A DNA stretch of 64,000 nucleotides, taken from positions 70,500-134,499 of the forward strand of contig CAVYBY010000012.1 of NCBI GenBank assembly GCA_963766935.1. Direction: 5' to 3'. Positions 28,929-37,992 of the stretch are shown here, one piece after another (within the stretch, counting starts at the first letter, position 1; every line of letters starts with the position of its first letter). The notes under the pieces are model-generated. The model did not search any database, was not told where the DNA came from, and was given only the letters and a program-made list of their open reading frames with translations. Made by a program: the position numbers and the translations under genes. Source of the stretch: CAVYBY01 sp963766935 (lineage in GTDB: Bacteria > Actinomycetota > UBA4738 > HRBIN12).

Positions 28929-30617
28929 ATGAGCACGATCGAAGGGGAACCGGCGCCGGTGGACGGCTCGCTCGGCGAGCCGGCGGCGGAAGCGCGGCGG
29001 CGGCGTCCGTCGGGCGAACCGCCGCCGCTACCCCGCGACATCGGTCGATCGGGGCGGTTCCTCCTGTTCATGGTCGTCTACTTCGCGGCCGTGTTGATCG
29101 GGACCCTGGCCTTCTCCCCGCTCGAGCGCCTGTTCGAGCGGTTCGACGCGCAGCGGACCAAGCTCTTCGTGGACATCCGCACCGGCTGGCTGACCAACGT
29201 GGCGCTCGCGGTCAACATCCTCGCCTCGCGATGGACGATCCGGATCCTTCGGTGGAGCACGATCCTGACCCTCATCGCGTTCCGGCGATGGCGGCATCTG
29301 GCCGTGTTCGTCGGGGCCATCTTGACCACCGAGGTCATCGCCTACCAGACCTCGCTGTTCATGGCGCGACCCCGCCCCCTGGGCGTCGAGAGCCTTGCTC
29401 CGTGGAACGGCTACTCGATGCCGTCGGGGCCGCTTGCCGGCCTCGCCGTCACCCTCACGGGCATCACCTACTCCATCCTCACCCACGGCCGGGCCCGCTA
29501 TCTCGCGAAGTGGTTCATCGCAGGAACGCTCCTCGCGGTGGTGTTCGCACGCATCTACCTCGGGGTGGACCAGATGACGAGTGCGGGCTTCGGCGCCGTC
29601 TTCGGCGTTGCCGTCGGTCTGTGCGCGTTCCGGTGGTTCACGCCGAACGACGTCTTCCCCGTCACGTACCGGCGAGGCAAGGCTGCCCATCTCGACGTCG
29701 GAGGACGGCGGGGGCAGGCCATCGTGACGGCCGTGAGCGATCAGCTCGCCCTGCGCGTGCTCGACGTGAAGCCCGTCGGGCTTGCGGGATCAGGCGGGTC
29801 GACGCCCCTTCGACTGCGGGTTGCGGCAAGCGGAGACCGGCCGGAGCAGCATCTGTTCGCCAAGCTCTATGCCAAGAGTCACGTGCGCGCCGACCGCTGG
29901 TACAAGCTCGGCCGGACCATCCTCTACGGCGCCCTCGAGGACGAGAAGCCGTTCCAGTCGGTGCGGCGATTCGTGGAGTACGAGGACTACACGCTGCGGC
30001 TGATGGCCGACGCGCAGCTGCCGGTCCCCCATCCCCTCGGGGTGGTCGAGATCACCCCGGAACGCGAGTACATGATCATGATGGAGTTCTTCGACGACAG
30101 CGTCGAGATCTCCGAGGCCGAGGTGACCGACCACATCGTCGACCAGGGCCTCGAGCTGATCCGCCGGATGTGGGACCTGGGCCTCGCCCACCGGGACATC
30201 AAGCCCGCCAACCTCATGGTCCAGCGGGGCGAGCTGCGGCTGATCGACGTCTTCTTCGTCCAGGTGCGCCCGTCCCCGTGGCGTCAGGCCGTCGACCTCG
30301 CGAACATGATGATGGTCCTGGCGCTTCGCACCGACGCCCGGCTCGTGTACGAGCACGCGCTCCGCCTGTTCACCCCCGACGAGCTGGCCGAGGCCTTCGC
30401 CGCGGCCCGCGGCGTGGCCAGCCCGACCCAGCTGCGGTCGATGATGAAGGCCGACGGGCGCGACCTGCTGACGGAGTTCCGGGCGCTGGCTCCGCCGCGG
30501 CGGCCCGTCGTCATCCAGCGGTGGAGCGTCCGGCGCATCGCGCTGACCGCCGGCGTGGCGATGGCCGGCGCGTTCGCCGTGCTGATGGTCGTCAACAACT
30601 GGGCGGTGTTCGCGTGA
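28929..30617 (+). CDS. Degenerate PAP2 membrane domain fused to a kinase-like domain
   Basis: A 562-residue membrane protein. Residues 1-40 are a charged, proline-rich tail. Residues about 42-235 form a six-helix PAP2-like domain, but the catalytic motifs are altered: no Lys before ARPRP (146-150), PSGP instead of PSGH (165-168), and ARIYLGVDQMTSAG at 207 where a phosphatase has SRx5Hx3D. Residues about 290-520 look like a protein or small-molecule kinase: FAKLYAK with candidate ATP Lys 312, HRDIKPANLM at 422-431, and LIDVFFVQ with metal Asp 440. A last membrane helix ends the protein. The kinase site looks complete while the phosphatase site does not. Target unknown. Confidence 0.8.
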   Translation: MSTIEGEPAPVDGSLGEPAAEARRRRPSGEPPPLPRDIGRSGRFLLFMVVYFAAVLIGTLAFSPLERLFERFDAQRTKLFVDIRTGWLTNVALAVNILASRWTIRILRWSTILTLIAFRRWRHLAVFVGAILTTEVIAYQTSLFMARPRPLGVESLAPWNGYSMPSGPLAGLAVTLTGITYSILTHGRARYLAKWFIAGTLLAVVFARIYLGVDQMTSAGFGAVFGVAVGLCAFRWFTPNDVFPVTYRRGKAAHLDVGGRRGQAIVTAVSDQLALRVLDVKPVGLAGSGGSTPLRLRVAASGDRPEQHLFAKLYAKSHVRADRWYKLGRTILYGALEDEKPFQSVRRFVEYEDYTLRLMADAQLPVPHPLGVVEITPEREYMIMMEFFDDSVEISEAEVTDHIVDQGLELIRRMWDLGLAHRDIKPANLMVQRGELRLIDVFFVQVRPSPWRQAVDLANMMMVLALRTDARLVYEHALRLFTPDELAEAFAAARGVASPTQLRSMMKADGRDLLTEFRALAPPRRPVVIQRWSVRRIALTAGVAMAGAFAVLMVVNNWAVFA

Positions 30618-31174
30618 AGCGGTGGACGGGGCTCGTCCTGCTCGCTCTCGCCGGGGCCTCCTGCACGACGGCGCAGGCGTCCCCGCCCCTTTGCAGCCGC
30701 ACGGACGCGCAGGTCTTCATCCTGGTCGCGCAGGCGGTGCCCTCGGCGACCAAGCTTCCGTGCATCGCGGCCGTCCCGGCCGGCTGGCGCTTCGGAGGCT
30801 CCGCCGTCCAATCCGACCTCGTGCGTCTGTGGCTCGACTCCGACGTCGCCGGTGTGCACGCGGTCGAGGTGCGCCTCTCGGCTGCCTGCGACACGCGAGG
30901 CGCGGTCGACGTGCCGCCGGCGCCCGGAGAGGCCGGGACGACGGTCTTCCAGAAGCCGACCAGCCTGCGGCCGTTCGCCGGCGAGCGATTCATCGTCTTC
31001 GTCGGCGGATGCCTGACGACGCGGTACCGCTTCGCGCCCGGGTCTCCGAGCACCCTGGCGTTCGAGGCGGACACGGCGCTCGGTCTTCTGGAACGCCGCA
31101 GCGTCGTCGATCGCGTGCGCGACGATTTCGGCCTGACCCTGTGTGGCGCCGACGCTCCGCCGTGCCCGTCATGA
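30614..31174 (+). CDS. Small predicted lipoprotein, unknown function
   Basis: A 186-residue product whose GTG start overlaps the stop of the fusion gene (GTGA). It has a signal peptide and lipobox (ALAGASC) and several cysteines in the mature part (LCSRTD, LPCIAA, AACDTRG, GGCLTTRY, LCGADAPPC), suggesting disulfides outside the cell. No family recognised. Translational coupling on both sides argues that it works with the PAP2 proteins. Confidence 0.75.
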   Translation: MKRWTGLVLLALAGASCTTAQASPPLCSRTDAQVFILVAQAVPSATKLPCIAAVPAGWRFGGSAVQSDLVRLWLDSDVAGVHAVEVRLSAACDTRGAVDVPPAPGEAGTTVFQKPTSLRPFAGERFIVFVGGCLTTRYRFAPGSPSTLAFEADTALGLLERRSVVDRVRDDFGLTLCGADAPPCPS

Positions 31175-31944
31175 GCATGGACGCGCTCCGCGCCCGCCCC
31201 CCTTCGCCCGAGGCGGCGGCGCTTCGGAACCATCGCCGCGCCCTCCTGTATGCGTTCGGCCTGCTTGCCCTGCTCGTCGTCCTCCTTGCGGCCGTGGGCC
31301 GGCACCCGCCGGCCGAGGCTCCACGCACGGCCTTTCGCCCCATCGGGACGCTCGACGGCAACGTGACCGGGTGGATGCGGGACATCAGGGACACGCCGCT
31401 CACCGGCACGTTCCGCGTCCTGGACAAGATCGGGTCGGGAGTGGTGACGATCCCGCTACGCGCGGTCGCGGCGCTGTTCCTGCTCTTCCGGCGCCGGTGG
31501 CGGGCGGCCTCGGCGTTCATCCTCACGTGGGCCGCCTCCGAGATCCTGCTGACGACGTTCAAGGCCTGGTTCCATCGCGGCCGCCCGATGGGTTCGTTGG
31601 TGTCGGTGCACGGGTACTCGTTCCCGTCGGGTCACGCCATCGCCGCGTCGGCGATCGGTGTGGCGCTCGTCCTCGCGTTCATGGGCGCCGGGCCGAGGCG
31701 CCGCAAATGGGAATGGCTCGCGATCGGCTTCACGTTCGCGATGGCCTTCTCCCGTGTGTACCTGCATGCTCACTGGCTCTCCGACGTGGTCGCCGGCGTG
31801 CTCTTGGGGTTCGGGGTCGCCGTGGCCTCTGCCGGGCTCGTCGGCGAGGTGGTGAGCTTGGTCCGCCCGGATCCGCTTCAGTCGGCCACCGGCGAGCCGC
31901 CCACGGGCTCGACGGCCCCACCCGCCGGCTCACGCGGCTCCTGA
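31171..31944 (+). CDS. PAP2-family membrane phosphatase (catalytic motifs intact)
   Basis: A 257-residue integral membrane phosphatase of the type acting on lipid or undecaprenyl phosphates. All three motifs are present: KAWFHRGRP (K131, R138, P139), PSGH at 152-155 and SRVYLHAHWLSD (R195, H201, D205). A basic N-terminal tail precedes about five membrane helices. The start ATG overlaps the lipoprotein stop (ATGA). The 3' end overlaps the convergent flippase gene by 67 bases. The substrate is inferred only from the family. Confidence 0.9.
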   Translation: MSMDALRARPPSPEAAALRNHRRALLYAFGLLALLVVLLAAVGRHPPAEAPRTAFRPIGTLDGNVTGWMRDIRDTPLTGTFRVLDKIGSGVVTIPLRAVAALFLLFRRRWRAASAFILTWAASEILLTTFKAWFHRGRPMGSLVSVHGYSFPSGHAIAASAIGVALVLAFMGAGPRRRKWEWLAIGFTFAMAFSRVYLHAHWLSDVVAGVLLGFGVAVASAGLVGEVVSLVRPDPLQSATGEPPTGSTAPPAGSRGS

Positions 31945-32976
31945 CGCCAGCCGCGCTTGCGCTGCCAGATCAGGTACGTGAAGGCGCCTACCGGGATCTG
32001 GATTCCGTAGGTGAGGACGCGGAACAACAGCACGGCCGCGACGATCGCTGCCTTGTCCGCGTCACCGGCCACGGCCACCAGGCCCGCCGATGTACCCGAG
32101 ATCGATCACCCCGACCCCGCCCGGCGTCAGCGGCAGCGCGCCCAACAGGCGGCTGAACGCGAACACGGCGAAGACCTCCGACGTGCTCACGTCGTGCTCG
32201 GAGACGCTCATGTGCCGAAGGGCCAGCAGCAGCACGAGGAAGAGGACGAGATGGGAAAGGACCGTGGTCACCGAGAGCTGGACCCACCGGCCCCGGACCA
32301 GACCGATCGTGTCGTTGCGGAACCGGACGAACCGATCGCCGAGCCCCGTCGCCGGGTTGCGGCGCAGGAGCCGCTGGAGCGAGCCGAGGATCCTCCCGAT
32401 CCGATTCCCGACGGCCCGGGCGAGCCGATCGCTCATGAACACGGCCGCAAGCAGGCCGACGGAGACCCCGAGCACGACGACCCCCGCGACCGCGGCCACG
32501 ATGTACGCGGAACTGCTCTTGCCCGCCGCGACGAGGGCGACGATCGACAGGAGCGGCAGAGCCAGCTTTGTGAAGATGTTCCAGATCCCCGTCACCCCGA
32601 CGTACAGCGCGGTGTCGGTTCCGGAGAACCCCCACGATCGCAGGATGGTGTAGGTGAGCCCGACCGCGATGGCGCCGCCGCCGGGCAGCGTGTTCGCCAC
32701 CGACGTCGTCGTCTGGGTGAGAACGGCGGCCTGGCCGAACCGAAGCCCCGGGAGCGCCGCCATGTTGGCGATCCAGTACGTGACGAGGTTGAACACGGTC
32801 ACGGCGAGCAGGGACCAGAGCTCGATCGGGGTGAGCGTCTTGACGGCCGCCCACACGCTCGAGTAGTCGGCGAACTTCGGCACCGCGAACACGAAGATGC
32901 CGACGACGAGGACGAGAGAGATGCCGAAACCGACCAGACGCACGACACGTTTCTTGGCCGGTGCCTCCCCCACCAT
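31878..32976 (-). CDS. YbhN/AglD2-type integral membrane protein (LPG synthase TM family; one apparent frameshift)
   Basis: About 365 residues with eight or so membrane helices, resembling the transmembrane part of MprF (UPF0104). Recognisable parts are TYWIANMAALPGLRFGQA, QTTTSVANTLPGGGAIAVGL, FSRLLGALPLTPGGVGVIDL and FRVLTYGIQIPVGAFTYLIW. One extra base near 32082 separates the last part from the rest. Relatives flip or export lipid-linked molecules. It faces the PAP2 gene convergently and has a leaderless ATG at 32976. Confidence 0.82.
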
Positions 32977-32982
32977 CAGCGG

Positions 32983-32988
32983 AGCATA
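32983..32988 (-). promoter_or_regulatory. -10 box, leaderless flippase-like gene
   Basis: TATGCT on the minus strand, six bases before the ATG at 32976. Confidence 0.4.
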
Positions 32989-33039
32989 GCCTCCGCTCCG
33001 GATGGACGCTCCGCGGAACGTGGGGTGGGAAGGCCCGGG

Positions 33040-33897
33040 TCAGGCGAGCACGACGAGCGGCTTCGCCTTCGCTCCGTCGTCGCAGTAGACACCGACGAAC
33101 CTGCCGTCGTCGCCGAACACGCCGTAGGGTCCCGCGATCCCGGCCGGACCCAGCGGGCGGCCGTGCGAAGCGGCTTCGGCCTCGTCCCGGCTCACGTCGA
33201 CGCGCGGCAGATGACCCACCGCTCGCTCGATCGGCTGCGGCGCCTCCACGCCGTCCGGCGGGGCCGCCGCGTCCACCGAGAACGGCCCGATCGCCGTTCG
33301 CCGCAGGCGCGTCAGGTGCGCGCCGCACCCGAGCGCCGCACCGACGTCGGCGGCGAGGACGCGGACGTAGGTTCCACCGGAGCACACCACCCGGAAGTCC
33401 GCGTCACGGCCGTCGATGCCCAGCAGATCGAACGCGGCAACGGTCACGGGCCTGGGCGCCGCCTCGAGCGGAGTCCCCGCCCTCGCCGCCTCGTAGAGCC
33501 TGCGCCCGGCGACCTTGACCGCCGAGTAGGCCGGGGGACGCTGCAGGGACTCACCGACCAGCGCCTCCATCGCGGCGCGGACGTCCCGCTCGGCGGCGTG
33601 GACGCCGGACGTCCGAACGATCGTCCCGTCGGCGTCGAGGGTGTCGGTCTCCTCGCCGAGCCGGAGCGTTCCCTCGTAGGTCTTCGAGAGGTCACCGAGG
33701 AACCGGAGCAGCCGGGTGGCGCGGCCGACGCCGACCAGCAGGAGCCCGGTCGCCATCGGATCGAGCGTCCCCGCGTGACCCACCTTGCGGATGCCGAGCC
33801 GGCGGCGAACCCGGTCGATCGCGTCGTGCGAGGTGATCCCGGCCGGCTTGTCGACGAGCAGGAGCCCCTCGGGCCCCGGCGGAGCGTTCGGGCTCAC
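33040..33897 (-). CDS. truB: tRNA pseudouridine(55) synthase TruB
   Basis: A 285-residue enzyme making pseudouridine 55 in the T-loop. Motif I DKPAGITSHDAIDRVRR, motif II VGHAGTLDPMATGLL with the catalytic Asp, KTYEGTLRLGEETDTLDADG and CSGGTYVRVLAADVG are all present, with a PUA-like C-terminal end. The GTG start overlaps the stop of the DHH phosphoesterase gene (GTGA). Part of the rimP-nusA-infB-rbfA operon. Confidence 0.95.
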   Translation of the reverse strand: MSPNAPPGPEGLLLVDKPAGITSHDAIDRVRRRLGIRKVGHAGTLDPMATGLLLVGVGRATRLLRFLGDLSKTYEGTLRLGEETDTLDADGTIVRTSGVHAAERDVRAAMEALVGESLQRPPAYSAVKVAGRRLYEAARAGTPLEAAPRPVTVAAFDLLGIDGRDADFRVVCSGGTYVRVLAADVGAALGCGAHLTRLRRTAIGPFSVDAAAPPDGVEAPQPIERAVGHLPRVDVSRDEAEAASHGRPLGPAGIAGPYGVFGDDGRFVGVYCDDGAKAKPLVVLA

Positions 33898-34880
33898 GAT
33901 CCGGCCGACTGATCCACCAGCGCTTGGACGAGCCGGTCGACCGCGCCGGCCGGACCATGGGCGGACGTGTACCCCGACGCGAGCCGGTGCCCGCCGCCGC
34001 CGAACGTCGCGGCGACGGCCGCCAGATCGTGCCCGCCCCGCGAACGCAGGCTCACCTTGAAGCGGCCGTCCTTCTGCTGCTTGACGAGTGCCGTGACGTC
34101 CGCGTCCCGGTCCGTGCGGACGACGTCGATCAGATCGTCGGTCTCGGTCGCGGAGGCGCCGACGGCCTGGAGGTCGGCCTGGGTCAGATAGGTCCAGACG
34201 AGGTCGGCCTCGGGAACGGCCGTCAGGCGGTGAAGCGCCAGCGCGGCGAGCTCGAGGTAGGCGCGGTGATGGTCCTCGTACAGCGCCTGGACGAGCCGCG
34301 CGTGGTCGAAGTCACGTTCGCGAAGCGACGCCGCCATCCGAAGGGTCGCCGGCGTCGTGGCCTCGTACTGGAACCGGCCGGTATCCGTGACGAGCCCCGC
34401 GTACAGGCACGCCGCGGCCTCGGCCGACAGCTCGCCGCCCATCACAGCGATCAACCGGAACACCACCTCGCAGGTCGACGATGCGTCGGGGTCGATCAGC
34501 GGGATGGTCCCGAGCCCGTCGTTGGAGCGATGGTGGTCGATCCAGATCAGCTCGGTCGCGCGGCCGGCCACCGGCGTCAGCACGGCGAGCCGGTCGAGCG
34601 AAGCGCAGTCGCATGTCACCATCACGGCCGGCGACGACGGCACCTCGCGAGGCTCGACGATCCGGTCGGAACCCGGCAGCATGGCCGCCCACCGTGGAAG
34701 GTCGACCGGCTCGTTCGGCACCGAGCAGACGGTTCGCGAGCCGGAGCGTTCGAGATGATCCGCGAGCGCCAGCATCGAACCCAGCGCGTCCGGATCGGGG
34801 TTCACATGACACACGAGCACCACGTCGGGCGCCCCTCGAAGCACCTCGGCAGCGCGCGCAAGCCGGTCGTCGAACGTCAT
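33894..34880 (-). CDS. nrnA: DHH/DHHA1 phosphoesterase (NrnA-like nanoRNase/pAp phosphatase)
   Basis: A 328-residue protein with the DHH metal-site motifs HVNPDPDALGS, VTCDCAS and IWIDHHRSND, then GLVTDTGRFQYE, and the DHHA1 GGGH motif ATFGGGGHRLASG near the C-terminus. Relatives degrade oligoribonucleotides, 3'-phosphoadenosine 5'-phosphate or linear cyclic-dinucleotide products. Placement between rbfA and truB is conserved in actinobacteria. ATGA overlap with rbfA upstream. Confidence 0.9.
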   Translation of the reverse strand: MTFDDRLARAAEVLRGAPDVVLVCHVNPDPDALGSMLALADHLERSGSRTVCSVPNEPVDLPRWAAMLPGSDRIVEPREVPSSPAVMVTCDCASLDRLAVLTPVAGRATELIWIDHHRSNDGLGTIPLIDPDASSTCEVVFRLIAVMGGELSAEAAACLYAGLVTDTGRFQYEATTPATLRMAASLRERDFDHARLVQALYEDHHRAYLELAALALHRLTAVPEADLVWTYLTQADLQAVGASATETDDLIDVVRTDRDADVTALVKQQKDGRFKVSLRSRGGHDLAAVAATFGGGGHRLASGYTSAHGPAGAVDRLVQALVDQSAGS

Positions 34881-35281
34881 GAGTCCTCCCGATCCGTTGG
34901 CAGATTCGTTGGCGGATCCCTTGGCAGCTCCGTCGACCCGTCCCGGTGGAGCTGGTCGATGATCTGGTCGATCCGCCGGCCGGCGGCGAGCGACGTGTCC
35001 TCCTCGAACTCCAGATCGGGCAGGAACTTCAAACGCACCTGCGCCCCGAGGGCGGACCGAAGATGCGCCCGGGCCGACCGAAGCCCCGCCGCCGAAGCGT
35101 TGCGCTGGCGCTCGTCGCCGAACGACGTGAAGAAGACCCGGGCATGGCGCAGATCGGGCGTGACGCGCACCGCGGTCACCGTGACGAATCCGATTCTGGG
35201 GTCTTTGAGCCGCTGGATCTCCTCGGCAAGGACCTCACGGAACTCCTCCTGGACACGGTCGGTGCGTGCGCCGTGCGGCAT
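34877..35281 (-). CDS. rbfA: 30S ribosome-binding factor RbfA
   Basis: A 134-residue KH-fold assembly factor of the 30S subunit. Motifs: RVQEEFREVLAEEIQRLKDP, VTVTAVRVTPDLRHARVFF and the VRLKFLPDLEFEEDTSL segment, then RIDQIIDQL. ATG at 35281; the gene ends in an ATGA overlap with the DHH gene. The last 20 residues are a charged unstructured tail. Confidence 0.94.
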   Translation of the reverse strand: MPHGARTDRVQEEFREVLAEEIQRLKDPRIGFVTVTAVRVTPDLRHARVFFTSFGDERQRNASAAGLRSARAHLRSALGAQVRLKFLPDLEFEEDTSLAAGRRIDQIIDQLHRDGSTELPRDPPTNLPTDREDS

Positions 35282-35282
35282 G

Positions 35283-35576
35283 TCAGTCCTCCGGTGCGTG
35301 CAGCGTGAGCTCGGTCTCGATGGTCTCGACCCCGCCCCACCCCTCCACGAGGGTCTCGATCTCGTGCATGACCCGGCGCAGGTGATACGCCTCGTTTCCG
35401 ACCGCGGCCACCGCGATCGTGCTGCGCTGCCACAGGTCGAGATGGTCGACCTCCGCAAACGCCACGTCGAACTTCGAGCGGATCGCGCCGGCCAGAGCCT
35501 TGACCACGTGCCGCTTCTCCTTCAGCGATCTGCATCCGGGGATGCGCAGGTCGAAGCGCTCGAGGGCGACCAGCAT
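35283..35576 (-). CDS. YlxP/DUF503 family protein
   Basis: A 97-residue member of DUF503, found in infB-rbfA operons of Gram-positive bacteria. Typical pieces are LRIPGCRSLKEKRHVVKAL, KFDVAFAEVDHLDLWQRSTI and the AVAAVGNEAYHLRRVM segment. It sits between infB (15 bases) and rbfA (one base). A link to ribosome or translation control is inferred from context only. Confidence 0.9.
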   Translation of the reverse strand: MLVALERFDLRIPGCRSLKEKRHVVKALAGAIRSKFDVAFAEVDHLDLWQRSTIAVAAVGNEAYHLRRVMHEIETLVEGWGGVETIETELTLHAPED

Positions 35577-35590
35577 GTCAGATCGACATC

Positions 35591-37720
35591 TCAGATCGTT
35601 CGGGCGACCTCCTCGACCTCGAACGCTTCGATGACGTCGCCCTCCTTGACGTCCTGGAAGTTCTCGAGGCCGATGCCGCACTCGAACCCCTCGCGCACCT
35701 CGGCGACGTCGTCCTTGAACCGTCGCAGGGACGCGACGCGGCCCTCGTAGACGACCACGCCGTCGCGGACGAGGCGCGCCTGCGCGTTTCGGCGGATCGT
35801 TCCGCTCTTCATGTAGGAGCCCGCCACCAGGCCGAGCTTGGGGACCCGGAAGGTCTGGCGAACCTCGGCCTCGCCCAGGATCCGCTCGCGTTCCTCCGGC
35901 TTGAGCATCCCCGAGAGCGCCGCCTTGATCTCGTCGATCGCGTCGTAGATCACTCGGTACAACCGGACGTCGACGCCTTCCTTGGCGGCCAGCTCGCGCG
36001 CGTTCGTGTCCGGCCTCACGTTGAACCCGATCACGACGGCGTCGGATGCGATCGCCAGCGAGACGTCGTACTCGGTGATCCCCCCGGCGCCGCTGTGGAT
36101 GATGTTGATCCGCACCTCGTCCTGCGGAAGCTTCAGCAACGAGTCCGTCAGCGCGCCGAGCGATCCCTGGACATCGGCCTTGAGGACGAGGTTGAGCTCC
36201 GGCGACTCCGCACGCTCCGCGCGCCGCATGAGGTCTTGCAGCGACGGGCGGCGCTGCGTGACGAGCTCCGCCGCCCGCTCCCGCGCCTCGCGGCTCTCGG
36301 CCATGTGGCGCGCTTCGCGCTCGTCCTCGACCTCTTGGAACTCGCCGCCGGACTCGGGGACCTGGCTCCATCCGAGCAGCTGCACCGGGCGCGAGGGACC
36401 GGCCGAGACGACCTGCCCGCCGTTCTCGTCGAGCATGGCGCGGACCCGGGCGAAGGCCGAGGCCGAGACGAGCGCGTCTCCCACCTCGAGGCTCCCCTTC
36501 TGGACGAGGACGGTGGCGACCGGCCCGCGGCCCTTGTCCAGGTGCGCCTCGATCACGGTGCCGCGCGCGAACCCGGTGGGATCGGCACGCAGCTCTTCGA
36601 GATCGGCGACGACGAGGATCGTCTCGAGCAGCGCGGGCAGGTTCGTGCCCTCCTTGGCCGAGACGTCGACGAACTCCGTGTCGCCGCCCCATTCGGCCGG
36701 GACGAGACCACGCTCCACCAGCTGGGTACGGGTGCGGTTCGGGTCGGCTTCCTCCTTGTCGATCTTGTTCACCGCGACGACGATCGGGACCCCGGCGGCC
36801 TTGGCGTGGTCGAGCGCTTCGACGGTCTGGGGCATGACCCCGTCGTCGGCCGCGACGACAAGCACGACGATGTCGGTGACCTTTGCCCCCCGGGCCCGCA
36901 TGGCCGTGAACGCCTCGTGACCCGGCGTGTCGATGAACGTGATCTCGCGCTCGCCGACGTGCACCTGGTAGGCGCCGATGTGCTGGGTGATCCCGCCGAA
37001 CTCCCCCGCTACGACGTCCGTGTTTCGGATCGCGTCCAAGAGCTTCGTCTTGCCGTGGTCGACGTGACCCATGATCGTCACGACCGGGGCACGGGCCTCG
37101 AGCTTCGTCTCGTCGACCACCTCGTCGGCGAAGCTGTCGCCCGCCTCCTCGGCGAGACCGACGATCTCGGTCTCGTATCCGATGTCGGCGCCGATCAGCT
37201 CGATCGACTCGTCGGAGAGCGAGGTCGTCGCGGTCACCCGCTCCCCCGCCAGGAAGAGGATCTTCACGATGTCGGCGGGCGAGCGGTCGACCTTCTCGGC
37301 GATCGTTTGGGGGGTGGCTCCGCGCACAACTCGCAGCACAGGCCCGACCGGGGCGGCCGGCTCGGCGGCCCGGCGCTCGCGCACGGGCGCGGCCGCGCCG
37401 GTCCGGGCTCGGGGCGAGGGTGCCGCTGCGGGCTTCGGCTCGGCGGGCACGGCCGCGAGTGCGGGCGCGGGAACGGCGACGGGGGCCGCCACCGGGGCGG
37501 CCACCTTCTTGGCGCGCTTCCGTGGCTGCGGGGGCGGCTCGAGGATCTCGCGCGGCTTTGCCACCGCCGAGGCCTTGCCGCCGGACGCCCGCAAGCGCGG
37601 CACGAGCTCTTCGGGGACGCTGGACGACGCCGACTTCCCCGATACGCCCATCTGGTCCAGCGCCAGCAACAGGTCCTTGCTGGCGACACCCAGCTCTTTC
37701 GCAAGCTCGTGAACTCTCAC
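35591..37720 (-). CDS. infB: Translation initiation factor IF-2
   Basis: A 709-residue GTPase placing fMet-tRNA on the 30S subunit. N-terminal IF2N fold (VHELAKELGVASKDLLLAL), a proline/alanine-rich linker, a second IF2N-like segment, then the G domain: GHVDHGKT (G1), EFGGITQHIGA (G2), DTPGHEAF (G3), NKIDKEEADPNR (G4), and beta-barrel domains ending IGLENFQDVKEGDVIEAFEV. It is shorter in the linker than mycobacterial IF-2. GTG start overlaps the ylxR stop (GTGA). Confidence 0.96.
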   Translation of the reverse strand: MRVHELAKELGVASKDLLLALDQMGVSGKSASSSVPEELVPRLRASGGKASAVAKPREILEPPPQPRKRAKKVAAPVAAPVAVPAPALAAVPAEPKPAAAPSPRARTGAAAPVRERRAAEPAAPVGPVLRVVRGATPQTIAEKVDRSPADIVKILFLAGERVTATTSLSDESIELIGADIGYETEIVGLAEEAGDSFADEVVDETKLEARAPVVTIMGHVDHGKTKLLDAIRNTDVVAGEFGGITQHIGAYQVHVGEREITFIDTPGHEAFTAMRARGAKVTDIVVLVVAADDGVMPQTVEALDHAKAAGVPIVVAVNKIDKEEADPNRTRTQLVERGLVPAEWGGDTEFVDVSAKEGTNLPALLETILVVADLEELRADPTGFARGTVIEAHLDKGRGPVATVLVQKGSLEVGDALVSASAFARVRAMLDENGGQVVSAGPSRPVQLLGWSQVPESGGEFQEVEDEREARHMAESREARERAAELVTQRRPSLQDLMRRAERAESPELNLVLKADVQGSLGALTDSLLKLPQDEVRINIIHSGAGGITEYDVSLAIASDAVVIGFNVRPDTNARELAAKEGVDVRLYRVIYDAIDEIKAALSGMLKPEERERILGEAEVRQTFRVPKLGLVAGSYMKSGTIRRNAQARLVRDGVVVYEGRVASLRRFKDDVAEVREGFECGIGLENFQDVKEGDVIEAFEVEEVARTI

Positions 37721-37992
37721 TTCTTCGTCAACGCCTCCTCGATTTCCGCCTGTAGCCTACCGGCTTCCCCGTCGTCGCCACGCGCTCCCAACGCCCTGAC
37801 CAGCAAACCCTTGTGCAGTGACGCGTCCGCGCACGCGTCACGGCGATGCACGTAGGCGCCCCGGCCCGGCGCGACCTGTCGGTGGTCGAGAAAGAGTCCA
37901 CCCGCGGAACGAGCGATCCGCAGCAAATCCCGCTTGGGGGCCCGTTCGCGGCAGGCCACGCACTGCCGCTGCGGCTCCCCCGCCACCGTCAT
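37717..37992 (-). CDS. ylxR: YlxR family RNA-binding protein (DUF448)
   Basis: A 91-residue protein with the YlxR signature RQCVACRERAPKRDLLRIAR and GRGAYVHRRDACADAS. It lies between nusA and infB, overlapping both by four bases, as is standard. Relatives bind nucleic acid or the RNase P protein; the role is poorly known. Confidence 0.92.
   Translation of the reverse strand: MTVAGEPQRQCVACRERAPKRDLLRIARSAGGLFLDHRQVAPGRGAYVHRRDACADASLHKGLLVRALGARGDDGEAGRLQAEIEEALTKK

Noticed and set aside
29231..30613. Extension of the small lipoprotein gene upstream into the PAP2-kinase gene
   Set aside because: The open frame continues upstream by chance; the GTG at 30614 with a signal peptide and a 4-base overlap is the convincing start.
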